Below, piece after piece: positions 1 through 9,433 of a stretch of 64,000 nucleotides of DNA. The notes below the pieces were generated by a model that ran no database searches, was not told the origin of the DNA, and saw nothing but the letters and a program-made list of their open reading frames with translations. Position 1 is the first letter of the stretch; every line of letters starts with the position of its first letter. The position numbers were made by a program, and so were the translations under genes. The DNA is from Tricholomella constricta (lineage: Eukaryota > Basidiomycota > Agaricomycetes > Agaricales > Lyophyllaceae): contig JAACJP010000060.1 of assembly GCA_013368375.1 (NCBI GenBank), positions 1 through 64,000 of the forward strand, in the 5' to 3' direction.

Positions 1-498
1 ACTCTACTCACCCACTCCAATGCGAACTTTGCATTTCAGCGCTTGTATGTGGCCTACTGATTGGGCGACGCCTGCAAGGGGGAGAGAGAATGCCCGATCG
101 TGAGCTCGAGCGAGAACGGAAAAGAAGCGGGGAGCTGGACCGCGAGCAAGACCACCAGGAATGAAGCTGCGAGCGTGACCGACACCACCATCACCACTGC
201 TGTTGTCCTCGCCAATGCCGATGCCTTCAGCATAGAAACATACACTGTTGACACCGAGACCCACGCGACCATCATCACATATCCCGCTCCAGCAGCTTAG
301 GTGCCCCCGTACAGAAAGTGATGCCCACACCCACGCCGAAACCGCTCCTCAAGTCTGCGCTGCTGTCGTGGCCTGCTCCACCCTCGGATACACTGGACTG
401 AAATGATGGGGGTTCACCTGGTGGTACATACTGTTTTTGCATTCAGTTTTCTTTCCAGTTTTTAACCAAGTTGTAAATACAAAAGAATGTATCCGGTA
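1..498. other. no recognised gene; downstream flank of Tnp2-like gene
   Basis: Nothing here can be assigned. A plus-strand frame at 61-300 ends with a Thr/Ala-rich stretch and a TAG stop, and could be the last exon of a gene that begins left of the window, perhaps a secreted Ser/Thr-rich protein. It has no recognisable domain and no convincing upstream splice acceptor. No terminal repeat of the neighbouring transposase gene was found. Confidence 0.25.
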
Positions 499-3400
499 TC
501 ACTGCCGCCTTCGATTTAAAGCCCAACAGACTATGAGTGTCTCTCTGCCGATGCCGTAGGTTCCTCGTGGCCGTCGAAAAGTTGTAAGATGAGTAATGAT
601 ATGATGCATGTCAATAATAATCAAGTCTTCCGAGTGCAGTGCATCAACAATTCGTGTAAGAAATCCAGGATAATGAATAAACGGTGCTTGACGTTCTTCG
701 TGGGCAGAAAGAGATCGATGCGGGCGGACTAGGATGAAGGTGTGTAGGGATCCATCCAGTGGCAGCTGCCAAATTTTTTCAATAAATCCCGTATCAGGAG
801 TCTGAGTCAGAGGATTGTAGAATTGTATGGCACTGTTCCCTCTGTGTGAAGTGAAACAGCTGAAAGTGTGTTCACCTCGGTGCAGCTGCAGGGGACACTG
901 AGCCTGTGGAGGGAGAATAATGGCATTTGGAGGATGTGGAAAGGCATGAAAGGCGCGGAATGGTCGTCCAGTGCTGTGCAGATAAAAAAGCAGAGCATTA
1001 TACTCTGCTTCTGAAAGACCAGGGGCCTTTTGTAGAATGTCAGATGCCTCCAAAGATGTGAGAGGTACAGGGGTTCCATCCACAGATATATCTGCTGGCT
1101 CAAGGATATCAACCAGTTCCTTCAAAGTGTCATCATCATGCAACAGAGCATTCAAATGTGCTCTGCGGTTCATCTGATGGAGCATTGTAAGGTCCATATC
1201 ACCTATGTCTTAAATGAGCTACATTTGAAAGTAATAAAGAAGAACGGGGACTCACGAAGACGCCAATTTGTGTTGGTATCCTGCAGCATTCCATTCATTC
1301 GCTTACCAGGAAACTCACTGAAGGAAGCCAGAGGGCCCCAATACTTCAGTAGAACACCATTATGCATAGCGTAGTGATGGTTTGGCTTGGATGGAATATT
1401 GGAGAAGAGACGTTGGATGGCAGAGCGATAAAGAATAAAATGATGAGTGTAGGCATCAGATGCAGCGTTGGAGGTTTTGAAAGCAGAGACAATGTTTGTG
1501 GCAGCAACCAGATGATAGAAGCAGATAAAGTGCTGGTAGTGAGTATCTTCAGTACTAGCGGTGTACCATGGCCAGAATTCGGGGATAATAAGAGGGAAGA
1601 TGCAAGAAAAGAGCATGAGGTATTCGCGAGCTTTGAGTTTACCATGACTTGGTTCTCCAAGGTTCGTTGGTGGTCGATGAGTCCAGGTTGGAAGGGTAAC
1701 ATCCCGAATGCAATCTCTGATTGCCTGTAGTTGGGTATCAGTAAAACTGAAAGCTGAGGTGTCGATAGGAATATAATCAGAGTCGCCATCATCATCCTCG
1801 TTGTTATCATCGACATAAGAAGGTGGATAAGTTCCTGTTATGGTAGGCGTCGCTGATGAAGATGAGTGCGATGATTCAGATGGGTCCAAAGAAGTTGAAG
1901 ATGGTGAAGGAGACATGGGCGGTGGTGTTTGCTGCATCATTGCAGCAGCTTCAGCATCATGTCTAGATGCCTCGTCCATAAGGTCGTCCAGTTCATCAGC
2001 AGAATCAGCTATATCTGTCTCGGTCCACTGCTCATCCTCCTCAAGCTCGTTAGCTCTTTTACTGTCATCTTCATCCCGGCCAATACCCCAGAGTGTCCGA
2101 AGGTGGTGCTGCAGGATCCCCTCAAGCCAGTTATGCATAAAGCCAAGTACAACGTGTTTGACAGGATCCCAGTATGGCAGGCAGTGTAGTGGTGTCCATC
2201 GAACACCAGTTGCTTTTGCCTGAGCCTCTCGAGCAACCTTTGTTGTAAGATTCAACCATTCCTGTGCCTGGGCTCGAACCTGCATGCCGCTACGTAGCTG
2301 CCACGATGCCAAATCAAGGTTTTCAATCTGATCACTGGTGCAGAGGCAAAAGGAGCAGAACATAATAGCTCCATGACCCATAAATCCAGCCACCTTGCGG
2401 CTGGCCTCGAGATCCGCAATTAGAGGTGCAGTTCTCACCTCCACCGGGATAGATTCGGGGTGGTGGAATGTGGGAACAGGTTGGCCTGGCCTTGTACCAT
2501 ACTTGGCAACAGATTCGATGATAGGTTCTAGGAGATGACAAATAGTTATCATGTCAGGCATATTTGGAGGAGGTGTGAGGCCAATGACAAGGGTGTTTTC
2601 GGGTCGATAACGGAGGTGTGGGGGAAGATTCAAGCAGTAAAGCACAATTGCACCACAAGATATTTTTTTGCCTATTTATAAAATAAGCTATCATACATAT
2701 AAAAATAAATATTTCTGACTCACCAGCAATCTTGTTCGTAAAAGGATTGAACCAATCTACGTAGATCCCAAATACCAGATGATAAGGTGACTGCAGAAAG
2801 CCATACAAGTCGTTCCAAGCAGGACTGTTCTGAATGTCATGCATATCTGCACCAAAAGCAGCTGGAGGGTGGTTTATACGCTGGCGAAAAGTATCTCGAA
2901 GGCTGTCATCGATGATTTTGCGTGACAAAAAGAACTGAAGCCAAGAATCGAAGGACTGGGTAGAGTATAGGCATTGTGGGACCCATTTAGTGCCTTGAGT
3001 CTTCCACAGTTCTGTATTGCAAGGCCGAGACCTGGGAGAGGCCCTCCACTGGCATCGCCATGGAATAGGACGAGGAGTAAGAGAAAAACACTTTGGGCAG
3101 CAAGCAGTCCGAATAATTTCTGGCTCCACACAGTACAGTCGATATGCTGTGCGAACGTCGCCAGGAATTTTGAGATCCAAAAGCTTGACATTAACCCCAG
3201 ATGAGAAGAGAGCAACTCCAAGAAGATGAAGAGTGGTAGCAAGGATGAGTTGGATTGCCCGCAGAGCTTTATTGGCAGTAGAGCGGCTTACACCAGCTCT
3301 AATATGAAGCCATACAACAAGCGAGCAAACCATTTTCACAATTAGTGCCATAGAAAAGTCGATAACTCTGGTATTATCAGCATGAGTACAAGAAATAACA

Positions 3401-3611
3401 GACATCACTCACATTTTGGGTAATTTGAATCTTCTGGATGTGTTGGTGCCAGAGATGGCTGTTGATTCTGCTCCGGTGACACTGGTCTTTTATCACGTTT
3501 CTCATGCTTGAGACGTGTTGATGAATCGACAACCTGTCCCAATTGCTCGACCCCATCAACAGTTGTAGTATATGCCCTGCACACTGTACAGGTACATACA
3601 ACTGGCGCCAT
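499..3611 (-). CDS. Tnp2-type transposase (CACTA/CMC-like), multi-exon
   Basis: Probable transposase of the Tnp2 family common in Agaricomycetes. It would bind element ends and catalyse cut-and-paste transposition in the nucleus. The ATG at 3611 gives an N-terminal cysteine motif (CTCTVC) followed by a charged linker. The next exon carries the conserved block around WKTQGTKWVPQCLY and FADWFNPF-like FGIYVDWFNPF, with paired cysteines in a zinc-binding pattern. The exon from about 2645 to 1203 holds VLGFMHNWLEGILQHHLRTL, the family signature, then a long acidic insert, then FSEFPGKRMNGMLQ. The last exon runs to the stop at 499-501. Introns lie near 3414, 2725 and 1200-1250. No frame break is obvious, so the gene may be intact. 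Terminal inverted repeats were not located. The family call is firm; exact exon ends are approximate. Confidence 0.75.
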
Positions 3612-3731
3612 TGGAGAATGAAGAGGTAAGTAAAGGTGTGTTCTCTTATCTGTAATCAACTTGATGCGGCGGCACATTCTCAAACCGATCACTTGTCCAA
3701 AAGTGGTAATATTACATAATAATTGTCAAAC

Positions 3732-3799
3732 GTTGGCCCACTACCGGCCAAGTACGGGCCAACTGACCCAAGGGCAGTTGAAACTCAACTGCCTTGGGT
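3732..3799. repeat. two adjacent inverted repeats (hairpins)
   Basis: GTTGGCCC at 3732-3739 pairs with GGGCCAAC at 3756-3763. Directly after it, a 16-nt arm at 3766-3781 pairs with 3785-3799 across a 3-nt loop, with one bulged base. The pair sits between two divergent genes (starts at 3611 and 4139), so it may be part of their shared promoter or a terminal structure of a transposon. Confidence 0.6.
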
Positions 3800-4138
3800 T
3801 TTGCCTCTTGTGTCATGGTGGCTCGTGGGGGGATGGATGGATAGATCGGGTGGGCTGCAGAAATGCTTTGAATTACGACTCCGACGAACAATGCAGTTTT
3901 AAAGCTCCGCGGCGATGACCCTCACGCCGAAGTTTGGCCTCTGTCCGACCTAACGCACGTCCTGATTATCCATTGCAACCTGCTGATCTCCTAAGGCTGA
4001 CCACAATCTGATGTCTTTCCTCCGTAAAATTTCCTTAAAATGGCTGAAGAGACAAGCACACAGCCTGTCAATTGCTGACGAACTTGTCTCCTCAATTCTC
4101 CGTGTCCTCAGACAAATCGGCCATTTTGCCCACATAGA

Positions 4139-5261
4139 ATGACAGACCTAGAAAAGTACAGCATGGCATTGCGACACGCCAGCGCCAGCTCTAAAGAAGC
4201 ACCGTGGTATGGTGTGTGGGCCTGGCTTCTTGACCACAGAATCTTCAAGGAGATCTGTGCAGAGATGACTCGGGGCGCAAAAGATCGGACGACGGTTACT
4301 TACGCTCAGTACCGCCTCACCAAGGAGGCAGATACGAAGGATGAGGCGGATTATCTTCCACCGATATCGTTCAAGCTGGGTGGCCTACTAGGTACCAATG
4401 ATGTTTCCGTGGACAATGATCTCCTGGAGCGTCAGCAGCCTGGCAGTGAGCCCAGGACGCCACCACGTGCGCCTCCTCGTACCTCCTACATTCGTGATAC
4501 CCATGGCCTGAGCCCGGATGAGGAGAGACTCCAAGCTGATAAGCTCAAGGACAGCTCGCCATCGCCAATCTTCTCGACCATCGGATTCTTCGTCACCAAC
4601 ATCTTCCCCGTTTTATTCCCACCGCCGATCTACTGCATCAGAGCAAATGAGCCCTGGGTCATCGGACTCTTCTTCACCAACACCCTCCCCCGTTCACCGC
4701 CGATCTGCCGCATCAGAGCAGATGAGCCCTGGGTCATCGGACTCTTTTGCATGGCGTGCTACTTCCTCTCACAAAGCCAACCATGCAAAGTGCTCAACGC
4801 GAATACCCGATTTTGCAGAGCTTCTGCATCAATACGACACCTCTGGCAACCTACAGACACGTCTTCTCTTGCTATTGGAAAACAAGAGGGCACCACCAAA
4901 TGAAGACTTCAACGATAGGTTCATCCAAACCCTCAGACAAGCCCGACAACAGGCAATTCACGCATTCTTGTCCCCCGATCATAGCCTTATCCACACAATC
5001 GGCGTCATAGTCGCTCTTGGGAGGCACTGGAAATATGTTGAATTCGATCGTGCCACCGTCTGTGCGAACATCTCGCACTACCGATCGGAGTCGGAGATGA
5101 CCTACATTGACCAGAGTGATGAAGAAGAAGAAAAGTTGCCATTCAGGGAAGTCCTGTCCGTGAAGGCCCACTATGAGCAAGACCTTAATTGCTGCCGTCT
5201 TGGTGAACCTGGATGCGATGATGCGTTTCAGGCTGTGCGAGAGCGCGAAGGAATTGGCTGA
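4139..5261 (+). CDS. hypothetical protein, divergent partner of Tnp2 gene
   Basis: No function is recognised. The first frame (from ATG 4139) gives about 130 residues starting MTDLEKYSMALRHAS with a Trp-rich WYGVWAWLLD segment. Sense then passes to the +1 frame near 4530-4590, and that frame stays open to the TGA at 5259-5261. The switch could be a short intron, for example GT at 4494 to AG at 4535 (42 nt), or a one-base indel. The second half is Ser/Pro-rich and contains the repeated motif RRSxASEQMSPGSSDS, then a folded-looking region of about 130 residues with DDEEEEK-type acidic residues. It lies 528 bp from the Tnp2 start in divergent orientation, so it may be an accessory gene of that element. 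Similar genes near Agaricomycete transposases are usually left unnamed. Confidence 0.5.
4620..4746 (+). repeat. 75-bp tandem repeat inside coding sequence
   Basis: A 75-bp unit starting CACCGCCGATCT at 4620 is repeated from 4695, the second copy being partial, with a few substitutions. A more diverged partial copy precedes it at about 4577-4619. In the second frame of the gene it encodes the repeated Ser/Pro segment with SEQMSPGSSDS. Confidence 0.75.
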
Positions 5262-6205
5262 TGGTTATTAGGTATAATCTGGTGCGTATTGCTTTGAATT
5301 CAAGGGGTGGCTAATATCTAACTGACGAGTTGAGCAGGGATCAATATATGTGGTATCAAATTTTCGCTCCCCCCCGTTCTGTACATGTAACTTCTGAACT
5401 TGAAATCTGTATGTCTTTGTTCTTTGTTCCGTCCACCTCCACTCTCGAAATCGGCTTGTAATCCTCTTCAATTTTTCCCATATGCTACGGGCGACGGACA
5501 CAGCTAGCCTTGGTGCTGGCGGGCCATACAGCAAGACCGAAGATGGCACTCAAATAAAGAGCGCACACCATTGTGAAGGATCGTCTCAATGCGCGCAGCA
5601 GAAGCGTCGAAATCGTCCTCCCCATCCGCGGGGCGTGTGCGTCATCGACTTCAGCGGCGGTTATCAAAGAATCGCCGCTTAGAAGCGACAGAGCCTCGGA
5701 AACTGAGGCAACTCTGAACTGCGGCATCAGTGAATCTGCAAAGTTTCGATAATGAATTATAATCATCATACCAGTGGTAAAAGTTGATGTCAGACAGCAA
5801 ATTCAGCGGAACCTTCTAGCACTGCTTATATTGTGAGATATGATCCAGTAATCCTAGGTTGTTTTGCATAATATGTGACCATTCCCGTATAACAATGCAC
5901 GAGGATGAGAATTTACACAATTCTGAGCTGTCGCATAATGTCTTACCCTTTTTATATGTCCTTCTTACATGTGGGCAATTGATACAGTCCAGGTAGCGCC
6001 TTGTGGACAATCCTCATGACGGAATAATGTTCTATCTCATGGCAAATTGTTGCACTAGGGAAGTGATCACCAAATGGGATATCGAACAATTCAAAACTTC
6101 GAGCGATGGGCAATGTGTAGCGAGAAATGGATCAAATTGAGCAGTTTTGAAAATAATCTATTCAAAAGTCCGAGTTTGTGCCCAGCCCCAATCCCTCACC
6201 AATAC
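5262..6205. other. intergenic, no recognised gene
   Basis: About 940 bp without a supported gene. A minus-strand frame at 5485-5769 (94 residues) and short plus-strand frames exist but show no domain, no convincing start context and no partner exon. The left end of the DUF6698/Plavaka unit should lie here, but no inverted repeat matching its right flank could be seen. Confidence 0.4.
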
Positions 6206-7826
6206 TCAAGCAACTGCCTCAAATTCCGCCTCATATTTTGCACGCTGGGCCTTGAGCTTGTTGATGGAAGTGCGAGAGTTTGCCACCGCTGCAGCACGGA
6301 CAGGAAAAATCTGGCTGTGAAGTGTATTTATATTAGACATATGTCGCGAGAATAAGAAAAAGCCACGTACTTGTTCCACCACTTCAAGAGCGATTTAGCA
6401 CGGGCCTTGGCGTGCACTCCTTCGATGTCTTCGAAAAAATCGATGATAAAGTTGTACAGGAGCTCGTAGCTGAAACCGTTGTAGATGGGCTTCCAGTGCA
6501 GCGCATCTGTCAACGAGAAATGCAGCTTTGAAGCTTGTGAGCCACATAACTAACTTACAGGGCAAGGAAAGTACATACCAATACTGCAGCGTAAGCAATG
6601 GCTCGAGGGGTGACTGCTTCGAGACGCAGCTTCTTGGAAACACTGCTCTTGGTTGCCTTACGCGAAGCCGTCGGTTGACTGGAGTGGGTTCTGGAGTCAT
6701 CGGTGTTTGTATCATTCTCACGATCGTCGGCAATGCTGTTGGCGGAGGAAGGGGACATGAAAATAGTCGAAAATGTCTATCAAGGCCAACAGATGAGTGG
6801 TGGGACCACATTACACAAAGAACAAATATAATACCTTGACCAGAAGCGATCCACGCAGGAATCCCTTCTCAACATCCTCAGGGTCACCTTTACCACCTTT
6901 ATAGAAGCAACGGGCATAGAAGCTGCTGTATACATTGAAGTCATCTTCACAGGTGCGCAGTTTGGTGCGAATACTAAATACCAAGAGTGAGTAGATATGA
7001 TAAGTCAGTGTAGTTATTTGCATACCTTTCGTCAGTCCAGTCATATTCCAGAGGGCATAGGAGTGCTCCTGTGGTGTCGTGCTGCAGTCCACGTAAGGCG
7101 CGGTCGTCAGGGTTCAGAGGTGGCTGCGCCTTGAGGCTTTGGTTTAGCCAGATAGCAACAGACTTCTTGATACTGCTGACGTCGTCACTGCGGGCATCGT
7201 TGGCACCACCAGTAAGCTGTAAAATGGTTGTTTAAAATTCTCATATCTATTTTTACGTAAATTAGACTCACATTTGACAGATACGAGGCGATAACGGCAC
7301 CATCGGTATTCAGTAATTTTGTTTTGAAGCCTGGGACAAGTTCGGTCAAGTGTTCAAATGCAGCGAAAGTCCTGTCACGCCTGAAAGAGGACATTAGAAA
7401 GATAAAATGATAGAAGTACTCGAGAGGGACTTACTCACGCTGTAGCTGTGCTGGATCTATAGGGAAATCCTCCTCTGTGTTAGACCCGTTGTCACTTTCG
7501 TCATCCAATTCATCCTCCTCACGGCGATCGGCCTCTCGAATGAGACTTGTGAGATCTTGAAAGAGTGTAACCAGGCGACGGATGCCACGCCCAAGGGTGA
7601 TGGTGGATGTGCTTCGGGTGATGTGTCATGAGCCAGGAATATAGAGATGAAGTTCACACACTTACGGGCGTTTGTTGGGTCCCGCAGGGCTAAGAGAATC
7701 TTTCAAGTCAAGGATCGTTCGCTTGAGACGAGCCACCTCTGCGACAGGGTCCGCCATTGCATGATTGGCAGCTTGAGAAGCCGTAAGGATGTTGGATGGG
7801 GTTGAAGGTGCACTAGGGGAGGCCAT
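6206..7826 (-). CDS. DUF6698-domain protein, copy 1 (eight exons, intact)
   Basis: Member of the basidiomycete DUF6698 family; molecular role unknown. ATG at 7826 opens exon 1 (7666-7826), which ends in a short heptad-like EVARLKRTILDLKD. Later exons give TITLGRGIRRL, RDRTFAAFEHL, then the core: GGANDARSDDVSSIKK, a Trp-Leu segment, LLCPLEYDWTDE, RCFYKGGKGDPEDVEKGFLR, LLVK, FMSPSSA, SVSKKL, TPRAIAYAAVL, LHFSLTDALHWK, FNFIIDFFED-like YNFIIDFFED and a closing WWN before the last exon. I checked each splice by phase: GT/AG borders join in frame through all eight exons to the TGA at 6206-6208. It stands head-to-head with the Plavaka gene at 9434, an arrangement repeated in copy 2. Domain name from family recall; the gene model is seen directly. 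Confidence 0.78.
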
Positions 7827-8459
7827 GTCAGTTGAGAAGTGGCAGTTGAGAAGAGGGAGTTTGGTTAGCATACAAACATATTCTGACGTGGCTTTTGAGG
7901 TGTCGTCGAAAAGCCCTACATGAATGCTGGCCACCTAACTAAGGTGCTAAATGATCGTCTTTTTTATTGCCACGTCTGGAGAAAGAGAGAGGAGAAGAAG
8001 TTAATACCTTGTAAACAGTTGTATGGACCTAACCAACCTTGTCGACATTGTTGTTCCATGAGGTGATCAATAATTAATGGTCCTGCATAACATATACCCA
8101 GTGCCTCCCTTGGCAGACACATATAGATAGATCTTGTTTGTGACCTTGAAATTATTGCAAATTCACCTTGAAAAATGAAAGTCCTAGAGGTCGAAGTGCT
8201 GGCTGGCGACGACGTTCGACGGTTAGGACCATATTGGGGATGTGTTTGTTTCTGTTGACTGTGTCGAGAGAACTTACTCCATACAATTTCGCCAAGTTCG
8301 ACAACTGTCTGCCAATCCAGGGACTGATTCCTGCTTATAATCCATCCAGCATGGCGTGATGTCTCCTCCGTGATCAAATTCCTATGAGCTTGCTTACTTC
8401 TTGGATAATCTCAAGTTTCGAGGTCTACCGTCATCACCGCAATCGCAAGCGCTCTGCAC
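7827..8459. promoter_or_regulatory. divergent intergenic region of DUF6698/Plavaka pair, copy 1
   Basis: With the hAT-like insertion removed, 7827-8459 plus 9349-9433 make a region of about 720 bp between two divergent start codons. It must contain both promoters. No TATA box or repeated operator could be named with confidence. The matching region of copy 2 is about 920 bp (15478-16168 plus 26729-26958, less the Gypsy duplication). Confidence 0.4.
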
Positions 8460-8581
8460 CAGGGGGGAACGAATCGTGCAATCCGTGAAATGATGATACC
8501 GTCCGCACCCCTCCGTGAGAATTGATGAGTCTGACAGCCAAAGCGCCGCCACTGTCGGCATCACGGCACTTCCAAATTGGG
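8460..8581 (+). repeat. left terminal inverted repeat of hAT-like element
   Basis: Starts CAGGGGGGAACGAATCGTG and matches the reverse complement of 9225-9348 over its whole length, with a few substitutions and one 3-bp indel near the GCGCCGCC stretch. Confidence 0.88.
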
Positions 8582-8652
8582 AGGGCTTGGGCGTCAGCGC
8601 GCTCGAGGCCATCTCTCATGTTCCTCAAGACATAAACGCTTGTTATTATTGC

Positions 8653-9138
8653 TTATTCCTGTCTGGATCTTTTATCCCTTGGCTGTAAGGCCTGAGTAAG
8701 TGATGTAACTGTGTGAGATCTACCTCTCTTCCCACTCTCCATGCCTTCAACTATCACTGCAAGCCCATCACTATCTGGTATGGTGTTTTCCTGCCTCCAT
8801 TTCTTAGTCAGTTCAGCCTGAACTCCCATATCTATCTCTTCCTTCTTTGTAATAAACATATCCACCATGAGCTGGGCAGGTATCTCAGGTGGCTTCTCAT
8901 CTACAGGATGATCAATGAGGAGATGGAACATCATATTATATTTCCAGATTGTTTTTGGGCCAGCCAGAGAAGGAATGCATAAAGGGCAGTGTATGGGAAC
9001 AAGCTTCACAATTGCAAAGCAGAGATCACATATAACAGAATGGACCCCAGTATGTGGATCTATGATGGTTGTGAGGTTAGCACCATCACTGAAGGCCACA
9101 GTGGCTGGGTGAAGCACTGGGGGTACTGGTGGGGTCAT
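8653..9138 (-). CDS. 161-aa zinc-finger-like protein inside hAT-like element
   Basis: Function unknown. The first in-frame ATG is at 9138. The centre carries VICDLCFAIVK, IHCPLCIPSL and WKYNMMFHLLIDHP, that is two CxxC/CPxC pairs followed by two histidines, a pattern like a BED- or C2H2-type zinc ribbon. The C-terminus is rich in Arg, Lys and Ser (GKRGRSH, RDKRSRQE), compatible with a nuclear protein. It fills the space between the element's inverted repeats and runs opposite to Plavaka. It may be a captured host exon or a remnant of a larger element protein. No intron is needed. The ORF is real as sequence; whether it is expressed cannot be told. Confidence 0.5.
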   Translation of the reverse strand: MTPPVPPVLHPATVAFSDGANLTTIIDPHTGVHSVICDLCFAIVKLVPIHCPLCIPSLAGPKTIWKYNMMFHLLIDHPVDEKPPEIPAQLMVDMFITKKEEIDMGVQAELTKKWRQENTIPDSDGLAVIVEGMESGKRGRSHTVTSLTQALQPRDKRSRQE

Positions 9139-9224
9139 GGATGTTTGCCGATGGGCTATAGATGGGGGGAAACTGCGAGAGATAGATAAACTGCGAGGGA
9201 GCACGACTTGCCGCCCAAGCTCGC

Positions 9225-9348
9225 CCCATTCGGAAGCGCCGTGATGCCGACAGTGACAGCGGCGCTTCGGCTGTCAGACTCATCAATTCTCACGGAGGGG
9301 TGCGGACGGTATCATCATTTCACGGATTGCACGATTGGTTCCCCCCTG
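9225..9348 (-). repeat. right terminal inverted repeat of hAT-like element
   Basis: Reverse complement begins CAGGGGGGAACCAATCGTG. Followed at once by the duplication CTCTGCAC. Confidence 0.88.
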
Positions 9349-9433
9349 CTCTGCACGGTGGCTTTCCTGGAAAACTGACATGCATCTGCATCGCCTGATC
9401 CTTTTTCTTGGCTGTTTATATTTTCTCTGTCTT

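Larger units (their letters stand above)
8460..9348. mobile_element. hAT-like non-autonomous element with 8-bp target duplication
   Basis: An 889-bp element bounded by inverted repeats of about 122 bp that begin CAGGGGGGAAC at both ends. Perfect 8-bp duplications CTCTGCAC flank it at 8452-8459 and 9349-9356. The CAGGG start and 8-bp duplication are typical of hAT elements, though KDZ-type elements also make 8-bp duplications. No transposase is inside; the only sizeable frame is a 161-residue zinc-finger-like protein on the minus strand. It sits in the divergent intergenic region of the DUF6698/Plavaka pair. Confidence 0.85.

Noticed and set aside
61..300. 79-codon plus-strand frame at the window start
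   Set aside because: No domain and no clear splice acceptor; kept only as a possible 3' exon of a gene outside the window.
3739..3763. CACTA-type terminus beginning CACTACCGGCC
   Set aside because: No matching inverted end (TAGTG side) was found in the surrounding 3 kb, so it is more simply part of the hairpin.
5485..5769. 94-codon minus-strand frame
   Set aside because: No homology recognised, no partner exons, and an equally long frame on the opposite strand.
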